Below, piece after piece: positions 32,284-44,964 of a stretch of 64,000 nt of DNA. How positions within the stretch are numbered: position 1 is the stretch's first letter; the number at the start of each line of letters is the position of its first letter. The translations under genes and the position numbers were made by a program. The notes under the pieces were generated by a model, which was given only the letters and a program-made list of their open reading frames with translations, did not search any database and was not told the origin of the DNA. This DNA is from Cyclina sinensis (taxonomy: Eukaryota; Mollusca; Bivalvia; Venerida; Veneridae). Location: NCBI GenBank assembly GCA_012932295.1, contig JAAONU010000001.1:45295134-45359133 (forward strand), given 5' to 3'.

Positions 32284-33094
32284 TGTGTATCATTTGGAAT
32301 CTGTTTCTTAAAGCTGACACTATGTCATGTGTGAGAACTGGCACTTTATGAAAACCACATTTCCTAATATTGTTCTGTGACCTTGGTGGCCTAAATTGTA
32401 TGTCTAGAGATTTTGTCACATGAAAACCTTCTTAAGCACATGACTCAGGCAGTCCAGTTGCAAATATTTTGAGTATTTAAAATTTGACACCAGCTTGCTT
32501 CACTAAATCTCTATGATTTGGCAACAGTTACCAGAAAGTTTTATTGTCTTACCAGATATACTCTTTGTAAAATATCAGATAAATAATAAAAGATAATTAT
32601 CAAAGTTACTTAAAAATGACCTTTTCACCAGTATGACAGTATTTTTCTGTTGTATGTTTCTCAGGTGTGTGAGGGAATGATCAAGAGGCACCTTTTACAA
32701 ACTGATACATCTTGCATTGCTTTTAACTTCTGTGTAGGTGGCCTCATGTAACAGTATGCATGATGTTTGTCTAGAGCGAGAATGTCATTGCTTTGAAACA
32801 TCTTAAGCTGCTGTAGACACTCCAGTCACTTATGGTAAAAGCCCTGTCACTGAAAGTACATGATTGGCTTGATTTACAAATATCAAGTGACTTCTGTAGG
32901 TTCTAGACTTTTTGTCTCTCAGTTGATTTACTCACATCAGACAGGAGATGTCCCTGTCTAAGTGTATATTTTGGTGTTTCCACTGAGTCTGCACAATTTA
33001 TAGACACCAGGCAGACAACTTGTGTCCTCATTTAACTTGTTTTAGACTTTTCTTTAGTCCTGTTTGTAGGGTTAAAGTGAAAGAAAAATGTATG
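32284..33094. other. No feature seen
   Basis: Presumed intron between two repeats; nothing supported. Confidence 0.5.
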
Positions 33095-36000
33095 ATAGGA
33101 ATTCAAAGAGAAAACAGTGACATAGTCTTGACAAAAAAATTAAATACAAAAACAGTTGCATAGTCTTAACAAGATTTAAATATAAAACAGTTTGAATTCT
33201 GAGATAAAATAGTGACATATTCTTAATAAAAAATAAAACTAAACAAAGGTATAGTCTTAAAAAGAATTCAAAGAGAAAACAGTTGCAAAGTCTTGAGAAT
33301 AATTTTAAGAGAATACAGTTGCATATTCTTGATAAGAGTTCAAAGATAACACAGTAAAAGAAATAGTCTTGATAATGATATAAGGGAAACAATGGTATTG
33401 CCTTGAAAATATTTCTCAAGAAAAACAAAACTCATAAAAGTGACATAGTCTTGTTAAGAATTCTAAGAGAAACCAGTGTCTTGGTAAGATTTCCAAGAGA
33501 AAGCAATGGGATAGTCTTGGTAAGAATTCCTAGTGAAAACAGAAGCATGGTCTTGGTAAGAATTCCTAGAGAAAACAGTAGCATAGTTTTGGTAAGAATT
33601 CAAATATATAACAGTAATGTAGCCTTGGTAAGAATTCAAGACAAAAAAGTGGCATATCTTGTTATAAAATCAAGGGAACCAGTGGTTTAGTCTATGTAGG
33701 TAGTCAAAAAGAAAACAGTTGCATCGTCTTGATAACAATCAAAGAGAAAATTTGTGGCATATCTAGTTGCGAAATCAAGGAATAACAGTGGCATAGTCTT
33801 TGAAAGTATTCAAAAGAGAAAGAAAAAGTGGCATTGTCTTGGTTGGACTTTCACGAGAAAACAGTGACATAGTCTTGGTAAGAATTTCAAGAGAAAACTT
33901 TGGCATTTCTTGTTATGAAATCAAGAGAAAGCAGTGGCATAGTCTTGGTAAGTATTAAAAGAGAAACAGTGGCATAGTCTTGGTAAGTATTCAAAGAGAA
34001 AACAATGGAATAGTCTTGGGAAGAATTCAAAGAGAAAACAGTGGCACTGTCTTGGTAAGTATACAAAGAGAAGACAGTGACATAGTCTTGGTAAGTATTC
34101 AAAGAGAAAACAGTGATATTGTCTTGGTAAGAATTCAGGAGACAACTTGACATTTTCTTAGTAAGCAATCAAAGAGAAACCACATTGTCTTAGTATTAGT
34201 TCCAAGAGAAAGCAGTGACATTGTGTTAGTAAGAATTCCTTCAGAAAACAGTGACATAGAATTGGTAAGAATTCTAATAGAAAGCAGTAGCATGGTCTTT
34301 GTAAGAATTGCTTGAGAAAACTGTGACATATTCTTGGTAAGAATTCCAAGGAAAAAAGTATCATAGTCTTGGCAAGAATTCCAAGAGAAAACTGGTGTTG
34401 TCTTGGTAAGAATTCAAAGAGAAAACAGTTGCATGGTCTTGGCAAGTATTCAAAAAGAAAACTGTTGCACAGTTTTGGTAAGAATTCTAAAGAAAACAGT
34501 GGCATAGTATTGGTAAGAATTCCTTGAGATGACAGTGGCATAGTCTTGGTAAGAGTTCCTTCAGAAGACATTGGCATAGTCTAATGGTAAGAGTTCCTGC
34601 AGAAAACAGTGGCATAGTCTTTGTAAGAATTTCTAGAGAAAAAAAAACAGTGGCATAGTCTTGGTATGAGTTTCAAGAGAAAACAGTGATAGTGTCTTGG
34701 TAGGAATTTCTAGAAAAAAAAAAGTGGAATAATCTTGGTACAAATTCTTTGAGAAAACAGTGACATAGTCTTGGTAAGAATTCCTTAAGAAAACAGTGGC
34801 ATAGTGTTGATAAGAATTCTTTAAAAAAATGTAACAGGGGCATAGTCTTGGTAATAATTTCTTAAATAGACTGTGACATAGGCTTGGTAAGAATTCCTAG
34901 AAAAAAAGTGGCAAAGTCTTGGTAAGAATTCCAAGAGGAAATAGTGGCACTGTCTTTGTAAGAATGCAAAGAGTAAGAATTAATGGGAAGAAAGTGGCAT
35001 TTCTTGTTAAGAATTCAGGAGAAACCATAGCAGCATTATCTTAGTAAGAATTTCAAAAGAAAACAATGTCACAGTCTTGGTAAGAATGTCTAGGAAAGAA
35101 AAACAGTGGCACAGTCTTGGAAAGAATTCCTTGAGAAAACAATAGCATACTCTTGGTAAGAACACCTTGAGAAAACAGTGGCATTGTCTTTGTAAGAAAT
35201 CAAAGAAAATAGCAGTGGTATATTGTCTTAGTAAGAATGCAAAGAGAAAACAGTAGCATTGTCATGGTAGGAATTCAAACAGAAAACACTGGCATAGTCT
35301 TGGAAAGAATTGAATTTTAAGAGAAAACAGTGGCATAATCTTTGAAAGAATTCAGAGAGAAAACAATGGGACAGTCTTGATCAGAATTCAAAGATAAAAC
35401 AGTGACATAGGCTTGGTAAGAATTCAGAGAGAAAACAGTGACATAGGCTTAGTAAGAATTCTGTACGAAAATGGTGACATTGGCTTGGTAAGAATTCAGA
35501 GAGAAAACAGTGATATTATCTTGGTAAGAATTCAAAAAGAAAACAGTGGTCTTGCTAAGAATTCAGAGAAAAACAGTGACATTGTCTTGGTAAGAATTCA
35601 AAGAGAAAATGGTGACATTGGCTTTGTAAGAATTCAGAGAGAAAACAGTGATATTGTCTTGGTAAGAATTCAGAGAGAAAACAGTGACATATGCTTGGTA
35701 AGAATTCAGAGAGAAATCAGTGGCACTGTCTTGGTAAGAATTCAAAGAAAAAATGGTGACATTGACTTGATAATTCAGAGAGAAAACAGTGACATAGGCT
35801 TGGTAAGAATTCAGAGAAAACAGTGGCACTGTCTTGGTAAGAATTCAGAGAGAAAATGGTAACATAGACTTGGTAAGAATTCAAATAGAAAAGAGTGACA
35901 TAGGCTTGGTAAGAATTCAGAGAAAACAGTGCCACTGTCTTGGTAAGAATTCAAAGAGAAAAATGGTAACATAGGCTTGGTAAGAATTCAAATAGAAAAG

Positions 36001-36425
36001 AGTGACATAGGCTGGGTAAGAATTCAGAGAAAACAGTGGCACTGTCTTGGTAAAAATTCAAAGAGAAAATGGTAACATGCTTGGTAAGAATTCAGAGAGA
36101 AACCAGTGACATAGGCTTAGTAAGAATTCTGTGAGAAAACAGTGGCACTGTCTTGGTAAGAATTCAAAGAGAAAACAGTGACATAGGATTAATAAGAATT
36201 TTGTTAGAAAACAGTTGCACTATCTTTGAATGAGTTCAAAGAGATAACAGTGACATAGGCTTAGTAAGAATTCTGTGAGAAAACAGTTGCACTATCTTTG
36301 AATGAGTTCAAAGAGATAACAGTGACATCGGCTTAGTAAGAATTCTGTGAGAAAACAGTTGCACTATCTTTGAATGAGTTCAAAGAAAAAACAGTGGCAT
36401 AGTATTTAGATGAATTCAAACAAAG
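33095..36425 (+). repeat. Large 36-bp minisatellite (about 90 units)
   Basis: Units of about 36 bp, consensus AAGAATTCAAAGAGAAAACA then GTGGCATAGTCTTGGT. Edges are diverged and the centre and right are better conserved. Most units carry an EcoRI-type GAATTC, and about 40 carry GGTAAG in the sense strand. Because 36 is a multiple of 3, long open frames with 12-residue periodicity appear on both strands (LVRIQRENSDIV on plus, CHCFLFEYLPRL on minus). I read these as artefacts: they break in many places and show no start or regulatory context. Confidence 0.95.
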
Positions 36426-39400
36426 AAAAAGTCTGGTTCAGTTCATAGAGAAAAAAGCAGAATATAAATGATAGCTTTTTTGTGGGTGTGTAAATCTACT
36501 TAACAATGTAGAAGAAAACAGATTTCTTGAATTAAGTTTCTGTAAAGTATCTTTCTGAATTAATGATTCTTCTCTTACCTTTTTGAGTTTGGCTCAAGAT
36601 TTTGATATTTGTGAAATAGTCGCTTGAATTTCAAAAACAGGCTGGCTTTGCTGTGGAGGTGTTAGTTATTTGAAGAAAATGAAGGGTGACTTTCCAATAT
36701 CCTGAGTGAAAGTGAGGTGCCATCTGTTGTCTGCAATGAGAAGGTCTACCATGTCAACCTCTTACTTATGGCTTGAAATGCAAAGGAAAGAAAGTTTATC
36801 CAAACCTATGACTGGCACATATTTTTCGGCAGTATGAATGATTGTATTAATTCATTTTGAAAATGTTTTATGTTCAAAAAGGAGATGTTAATGCATGTAT
36901 ATCAAATTTCAGTTAAAATATCCTAACTAGATTATGAGATGGCATAAAAGAAGATTTCTCATTTGAATATTATTGTTTGATACAGAGCATTTGTTCACAT
37001 GAACAGTAACATAAGTAGAAGTATGTTTTTTGTGTGACTTTTGTGTTTCTTTGTACTTCAATACATTGATATTTAGGACCACGCCACAGATGTTTCATGA
37101 GATATTAAATCCACTGAATATTATTGGCCAAGTCAACTTCAAAGCTACTGGTTTTATGATATGCACCGACTTAAGTCAGTGAAATTGCTGTTTTATTTCA
37201 AATGTTTATGAGTTTGGTCCCAAACAATTGTGACGGGATTAGTAGGAGCCAAACATTAGAGGGGATGAGCGGCCATAAAAACGAAACCTTTCGATTCCAT
37301 ATTCAGCAGTACTGTGTTTTTCATAAAACCTTAAGTGTTGAAAGATTTATGTATGAATGTTAAGACAGTGGTGTTCTATGTCTATTTTTTCTCAAGAAAA
37401 ATACTGAGTGATATACAGCCAATGTGAAAAGATAATTATAAACTATTCATCGTAAGCCGCAGGTGGGCTACCACAAGACATGCATTATTGATTAAGATTT
37501 TAAAAAGTCTTGAATATTGAAATAAGTGCTGTCACAGCAGCTTCAGTATCAATATTAAAATAAGTTTTAAAATACCTTTCCATAAGTTGGGTCAAGTTTT
37601 GTGTGAATATTTGAATTAATTTAGTATGGTTCAACTCAGGTCTTTTCGAGGAGCAGAATGGCAGACTTTCAATCAAGAGGTTTTGGTTTGAATCCCACTA
37701 GGTGAGAGTCTCCATAGACCATGGGCGTTTGAGAATTTTTCAGTGATGCCTATTTTAAACTAAACATACTAACAGGATCATGTTTATTTTCAATATTAGC
37801 CTGTTTTCACTTGTGATTTGAATTAATATGTTGATCTGTGGAATTGTGATTTCAGCTTTCCCGCCATGTCATAACTCTAGAAAACAGTAATTAAGGGTAA
37901 GAATTAAAAGATTAAGTTGCTAGAACAGCCTTTCAATAAATGGATATCCATGTTTAATTAAACAGAAATGAGTTAAGTTTTAAAAGTTTCAACATTGATA
38001 TGAATACTCCCAGATTTAAATCTATCTCTATATGAGGTATCTGTAATAATGAGGGAAAAGGTTGGACACATTTTCTGTTTAGTTTTAAGTTCATATAATT
38101 TTCACCAATGCTTTTAATGTTTAGAGAAAAATGTGATTGTCTGCTACAAATCTAATTTGAGCTAATGTCTATAAATAAGTAGATTTCAGACAGAAGTGAG
38201 ATTGGCCATTAAAGACATGGTTTGAAGTTAATAAAATCATCCGTAAGTTATGGTATCGTAGTGATAGGTGGTAATTGAATATAACGTGTCATCCATTATG
38301 ACATGAAGACACTCAATGCCACACTGAGTATGACAAGAGGTAAGTTAATTGTTGGTACAAGGTTCCTAAAAGTGTCTTGGTCCAAGAAAACTGAGAAATT
38401 CCCATGAACTTGAAACGGCATTTTATTAATAACGTAAAGATTGCATGTAGATATAAAATACGTCTAAAGAATGCCAACAGAACTTATATCATAACAGTAT
38501 GCATGCTTTATAATTGCTGTGTCGTGTAAGAATGGCTTTGTGTACCTAAACATGAGAGTGGCCTTTTAAAAGAAATCTGAATAGTGAGGTGAGATTTACC
38601 GATTACATTCAGACTAGGAGAAATTTAATCAACACTTTCATTGCGTTTAATACATCAGTGGGTATTAATTTGAAACTTTGAATGATCCTTCTGTTCACCA
38701 GTGTCTGCTGCGTGATTTACAACTATAATTGGGAAAAAAAGATACGATTTAGAGGCTTAAGTCTAAACTTAAACTGTCTAACCTCATTGAATTTTGTATT
38801 TTTACCCTTGAATGTCTGCTGCTTATGTAATATATCACGTCTTTTTTGTCGGCCTATCTTCCTATTGGATAGTGCATTGTGACAATTATGGCTGTGTGTT
38901 TGAAGGTAAAGGTTAAACTTAACAGCTAGGGTCATGATGGCATTATGGTCAGTTTTGGCATTTAAATGAAGCAAAAGCCTATAGTATAAAAATATCCTGT
39001 TTTTGACCAGAACAACATACTGTACTGAAAGTCTGACCTTACTATTAATGTAATTGTTTAAAGCTGTAAGAACATTAATACTGAAGCTCCAAAAGGCTTA
39101 TAGCATTTCTGCGGTCTGCAAGAAACACCTGCAGTCTCTCACAGTATGTGAATTACGACTGATGTCCAGCTACAAGAAAGATTTGTGTTACCCTTGTAGC
39201 GCTTGTCACCATGAAAACTTACACTTTGTTATAAAATTCAGCATGATGAGTGCTTGCACCAATTTATATCCAAAAATTGCTCATTAAGTGTCCATAAATT
39301 ACAAGATTAATGGAAGAACTTCACAGTTTCGTGAAGGAAAAAGGCATTGTATTATAATGATAATGATGACGGATAAGAAATTTATGCGAAAAAGTAAAAT

Positions 39401-39699
39401 TTGCTGAGAGTTGACAGTAAATTTATGGTTCTTCTTAAGTCACATACAGGCTTTAAATTTAGAAATAGTTGCACAAGTTTTACCTCAACCTTCTTGAAAA
39501 AAGTAGGTTCAAATAAGGAATTACTGTAGTTAGAAAAAAAAGTGGGGCTGGGAGTACAGTCAACTAATATTGAAGAAATATTGCAAGTGTGTATAATGAA
39601 AGGCTATAAAAAGAGAAAAATGACTTTAAGACTAGTTTAGAATATACTAAAGTCAATAAGGCTTACATGAAACCAGAAAAATTCAACACTAGTCTTAAA
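36426..39699. other. No gene seen; tRNA-like fossil at 37643-37715
   Basis: AT-rich presumed intron. The only recognisable item is the tRNA-derived SINE-like stretch listed separately. Confidence 0.5.
37643..37715 (+). repeat. tRNA-derived SINE-like fragment
   Basis: A-box-like GAGCAGAATGG (37651-37661) and B-box-like GGTTTGAATCC (37685-37695) flank GCAGACTTTCAATCAAGAG, which looks like an anticodon arm. The A-B spacing is short and no clean cloverleaf forms, so it is a SINE head or tRNA pseudogene rather than a working tRNA. Confidence 0.5.
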
Positions 39700-40335
39700 T
39701 TTGACTGCAGCACAGAAGAAATAGAATATGATTAACGTACATTAGACTAGAATACAGTAGTACTAGACATTAGAATGCACTAGAATAGAATACATGGGAC
39801 CAGAATAAAGAAGAGTAGAATACTCCAGGTAAGAATACAAAATGCCAGAGTACTCTAGACAATAATTTAGTAATCTAGAATACAGAAAAAGGAATACACT
39901 AAATAAGAATATCCCAGACTTTAATTCGATCATCTAGAGTACAAAAGAAAAACATACACTAAACTAGAAAATACTAGACTAGAATGCACTAGACTTGAAT
40001 ACACAATAATAAAATTGCCTAGACATTAAGAATAGAGTAAGACTAGAACTAGATTGGAATAGACTAAGATGTATTTAGTCTAGAATACTTCAGACTGAGA
40101 CCAGATTACTTTTTATCAACTAGAAAATACTGGACTTAAAGTAAACTGAAACAAACCATTACACATTGACAGTCCTTTTCAAGACTAAAATTATCCCAGA
40201 CTAAGACTAGTCTAGAATACATAAGATTAAAATAGGCTAGAGTTTAAAAACAATGAATAGGGTTATACTAGGTTTCGTTATTCTAACATATTCTATACTT
40301 GAATAAACATGTCTGAGATTGCATCTAGACTACTA
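39700..40335 (+). repeat. Decayed CTAGAATA-type tandem repeat
   Basis: Dozens of variants of ACTAGAATAC(A) and CTAGACTAGAAT at irregular spacing of about 10-22 bp. It looks like an old short-period satellite that has lost strict periodicity. It ends next to the left terminus of the family D element. Confidence 0.7.
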
Positions 40336-40354
40336 GTGTATACAGTACTGGAAT

Positions 40355-41149
40355 TATGTCTCCCCACAAAAATGGGGGAGACATATTGTTTTTCCCCCGG
40401 TTGTCCGTCCGTCCGTCCGTCTGTCTGTCTGTCCGTCACAAAATCGTGTCCGCTCTGTATCTTCCAAAGCCCTTGAAGGATTTTTATGAAACTTGGGTCA
40501 GATGTTCACCTCATCAAGGCGACGTGCAGAACCCACTTTGCGAGTGTGGTGTCTCAAGGGCAAGGTCACACTTGGAGGTTAAATGTCAAATGCCACAAAA
40601 TCGTGTCCGCTCTGTATCTTCCAAAGCCCTTGAAGGATTTTTATGAAACTTGGGTCAGATGTTCACCTCATCAAGGCGACGTGCAGAACACACTTTGTGG
40701 GTGTGGTGTCTCAAGGTCAAGGTCACACTTGGAGGTTAAATGTCAAATGCCACAGAATTGTGTCCGCTCTGTATCTTCCAAAGCCCTTGAAGGATTTTTA
40801 TGAAACTTGGGTCAGATGTTCACCTCATCAAGGCGACATGCAGAACCCACTTTGCGGGTGTGGTGTCTCAAGGTCAAGGTCACACTTGGAGGTTAAATGT
40901 CAAATGCCACAAAATCGTGTCCGCTCTATATCTTCAATAGCCCTTGAAGGATTTTTATGAAACTTGGGTCAGATGTTCACCTCATCAAGGTGACCTGGAG
41001 AACCCACTTTGCAGGTGCGATGTCTCAAGGTCAGGGTCACACTTGGAGGTTAAATGTCAAATTTTACAATTGTCTGACTCAATACTACCTGCAGCAACTG
41101 GCTGGGGGGAGACATATGTTTTTGTTCAATCAAAAACCCATTTCTAGTT
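40355..41149 (+). mobile_element. Family D pearl/Helentron-like element
   Basis: Left TATGTCTCCCC with fold-back GGGGGAGACATA, then GTCCGTCCGTCCGTCC and GTCTGTCTGT. Four core units of exactly 157 bp (starts 40437, 40594, 40751, 40908) are followed by the perfect inverted arm GGGGAGACATA at 41106-41116, the right hairpin GTTTTTG-TTCAAT-CAAAAAC at 41118-41137, and terminal CTAGTT. The overlapping open frames of about 100 codons are one repeated peptide read in rotating frames, not genes. Confidence 0.87.
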
Positions 41150-44100
41150 ATCAATAGCTTCTAGGTATGCAGTGGCCTGACAAGACTTAATGTTCTTGAC
41201 TTGACTGTACCCCATAGACTTCCACTAGAGTCATCAACTTGACTAAACTACCCGGCAGAATATATTTATCAGGATGAAATATATTAGACCCAAATCAGAG
41301 TGAGAATAAACAGAAACTTCAGGTGGTTTTATTAAAAACATTAAGTGTCCTGGAGAGTGATAGATTGAGAAAAAAAATCAAATTTTCAGTTCAGAAATAA
41401 AAAAAAAATTAAAACAGCAAGAGATTTGCGGGAGATGGGAACTTGTGGAGTTGACTTTTAAAGTCTGAGTGTTTGGATAAGACAAACTTAATAATTGTCT
41501 GGATTAATGATTAAACCATTTGTCAGTGTAATAAATTGGCTGTTTAAATACACACATATAATGTTTTAATCACCTTTGGCTTTTTTAACAGATGAAAAAT
41601 AATTCACAGTTTATCTTGAAACTTTGCTGTTTGTTGTTACCCATGTTCAGCTGAATAACAAAGAAAGCACAAATCAGCAATGTCTGTCCTTTTTTTCTGT
41701 TCCACCAAGAAAACAACAACAACAGTTATTATGTATTTCTGCTTGGATGATTTGTTGAACTGATAAAGATATTTTTGCCCTTTCATGTAGTCAAAGAAGT
41801 CTTTCATGTCGTTCAATAAATTCATTACACAACACTTTCCTGTTATCATAAATTGCATTAAAAAAATAAAAGATGAATTGCAGCTTTTATGATCGCCGAT
41901 AGTTTGTTTTAGGAAAAGTTTAACACATCATTTATATCAGCAGACAATCTTACTTCGAAGTGTTTTTCCCCTTGAGCAATTTTGAATATTTTATGTGCGA
42001 AGATCACTAGATGTTCAATCTTGATCAGCCCCATAGCTTGACATTTGTACATGTACATTAGAAATGGATGAGCTTTAATTGATTTTGAACCACTGTGTTT
42101 ATTTTTGTTAACGATTTCCTTATTTTAGATGAGTCAAAGGAATTTATCCAAAATATTTTGGTTACAAATTGACAGGTCTGTCTGACCAATGGCTGTAGGC
42201 AACATCTTTCATAATCTTCATGTTCAAGTCAAGTACACGGCGTCTGTCAAAACCTGCAGCAGTGCTCTAAATGCTGCAGCTTATTGATAATAATTTTCCA
42301 TCTTTTCTGGAACTTGCAGTTCATTTTTTTCATATTTCAAAGTCGGTTAGAAAAACTTGATATATTTTGGGAAGCAAAAAATTATTGGTGGGAATAGATT
42401 TATTTAAACAGTGGTTGTCTCATTTTTGCCAAACTACTTGAGTTTGGGGTTTAGGACTTGAATGAGGAAAAAGTGGGTTAGTCAAATATAAAAAGCTTAA
42501 GATCAGTCTGTTGACAGTCTTACAAGGTGGCCAGTAATTATATTACAAGAGTCTTTTGCAGAAAACCTTTAGCCATGACCATTGCCATCTTCATTGTTAT
42601 CCATCTGACTTTAGCCCTGAATAGAAGAAACCAATGTCTTAGATTTCTTCATCAGAACAGTATTTGATGTGAGAACTGGCACATGAGTTCAGAAGAATGA
42701 ACATATCTCAGTAGATGCATGTTTCCACCCCTTTTTGCTTGGTCTGATACCCATTTTCAATAGTATTACAGTTGTATCATTTGGTCATCTTTTTATCACA
42801 ATGGCTAGACAAGAACTTCAGTGTGACAACCCATTGTGTATGGTCATTTAGGGTTCTGATCATTTGCCTTGAATCTTCAGATTGGACTGTTGAAATATTG
42901 TTTGGACCTGTGTGGGGCAGGCTTTTTAAGATCATAGGACAGGCTATGAACATCCTAGTGCAAGATGTATATATGTCTTACTTATAGATGCCGAAAATGG
43001 GTTTTTGGGAGATAAACACTGATGTTCACTTTATCAAGGTGGCTTCTAAATGAATGGAGACATCCACCTTTGGATCAAATTTTTGTCTTATAATTGAATA
43101 ACTAAAAATAAACAAGTATGTATATATAATGAAGTTTTATTTCCAGTAGTTTTGTACATAGAGAAGAACTGGAATTAGATAATTACATAAACAGAAACAA
43201 CACAGTAACATTGTAGTGGTTGACTAGTAAAAACAATAGAAAATGCATACTGATTCATCACCTTCTTAAAGTAGATTTATACAGCTGTATTTTTTTTCCA
43301 GAGATTTTGATACAACAACAATGCAATATTCCCTTAAAAGTGTGTTATAACAAGTGGATTTCATCTGCGGTAATTGTTATAAATGCAAATACATTTAATT
43401 TTTCAATTAATTACGAGTTATAGTTAGGAGGAAATAAAAGATGACAGCAGTTATGTCTGGAGAAAACTTATAATGATAAGTCTTCATTCACCCTGACGCA
43501 CCTTTTGAAAATTGCACTACTTTTCCGACAAAAGAATAAAAACCAGTGTACATACTTTCTGAAGGAAGCTATTTCAAGTCTGACAATTATAAATCTATTG
43601 GGAAACAGTGTATATTTTAGTTGCATAAAAACGTAAAAAAGAGAACATTTCATCTCCGAAAGTATGATGTAAATAATGAGTGTATTTGACAGTGATAGAT
43701 GCGCGAAAAGTTGAAAATTCATTAATCCGTAAGCTTTTCTTTGTATGTTTTTCTGTTGCGGAATGCTCTTTGGGCTTCTGCTTAAATCAGTGGTCTGCAG
43801 ATTAAGTTATTCTCCGGGAAAAATGAGGCAAAATTTTAAGTCATTTCAATGTTACATATGAACCGTTACACTTTGATTCATATACCATGTCTTCAAAGTT
43901 TAATCCATTTTTTTCGTTTCTTAACTTACAGAACTTACACAGTGATTTTGACAGGCTAATATTTTTCTTGTTTTTTTAGGAGGCTCATGCCCTAAATTTG
44001 TGTCTATATGTAAAAAAAAAAATTGAAAAGTGATATGATCATATCTATATATTTGTATGTATATTAAAAATCCCCAGTGCAAATGCTCACAAGTGTTACT

Positions 44101-44957
44101 TTGTTCAGTAAATGTCTTTTTTTTTTACTATTAAATGCCATTAAATGGTGAAATTTGTTCAAGATTTGTATCAAATAATTTTTTTTCTGAGGGTATGCAG
44201 TATATATGAATGAATGAAACTGCGATATTTCTGAAGTCAGATGTGTATTTAATGCAAGATATAACATACCAATTTACAGGTGATTACTTTATGAATAATA
44301 TAATGCGATTTTTGTATTCCAGGACTGCTCTTCAATTTCATATTTATATCATGATAAAGCATTTTTTTTCTTAACACCTTTAAGCAGTTTGAAAAAGTGA
44401 TAGTTAGTGGCTATGCCGACATGGCACAAAGGCTGATTGTAAAAGCTTAATATTTCTGTACTGAAAAGACAATATTCAGATTTATAAATATTAATGGTAA
44501 ATTTTTTCTTTCTTGGTGTATTTTAATTTTGGTAACAAGTTTTGATTTTTTTTTTTGACACAGGTAAAATCAATACAACTTTTCAAGGGGTACTTTAAAG
44601 GTTAATGATGTGTCTTTTCTGGTGTCATGGTTTGCAACTTAGTTGACAATCCTAAATTAATATTATTGCCATCTTGATCTCTGAGAAAATTTAATAATTG
44701 TTGTTACTCTGCTTGGAACACAGCTTTTTATTTGGTGACCATTGCAGACCATGGATAAGTCTACACAGCCAGGCAGTTTGATCATGCAAGTTCATTGATT
44801 CACGGTTTTAGAAGAAACCAAGTATATTGACTGGCGTATACAAGTGGTTGTTTTACACAGGTTTATCTAGATACTACTGGATTTCCTCGGATCTCTTTCC
44901 GCTAAATATAGTGCTTCTTGCTGCATAATTGGGAGAGCAATTTCAGTTGCAGACAAC
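41150..44957. other. No feature seen
   Basis: AT-rich presumed intron downstream (3') of the minus-strand gene. Short open frames lack domains and splice context. Confidence 0.5.
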
Positions 44958-44958
44958 A

Positions 44959-44964
44959 TTTATT
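44959..44964 (-). terminator. Possible poly(A) signal of the nested gene
   Basis: TTTATT on plus reads AATAAA on minus, 705 bases past the stop codon. In this AT-rich DNA such hexamers are frequent, so the assignment is weak. Confidence 0.25.

Noticed and set aside
33072..35935. Periodic 12-residue repeat proteins on both strands of the 36-bp array
   Set aside because: Open frames are a consequence of a period divisible by 3 and few stop-forming bases. They are fragmented, present on both strands, and lack start, splice or domain support.
40356..41157. Overlapping frames of about 100 codons with repeated KLGSDVHLIKATCRTHF-type text
   Set aside because: They are the 157-bp core units of the family D element read in successive frames.
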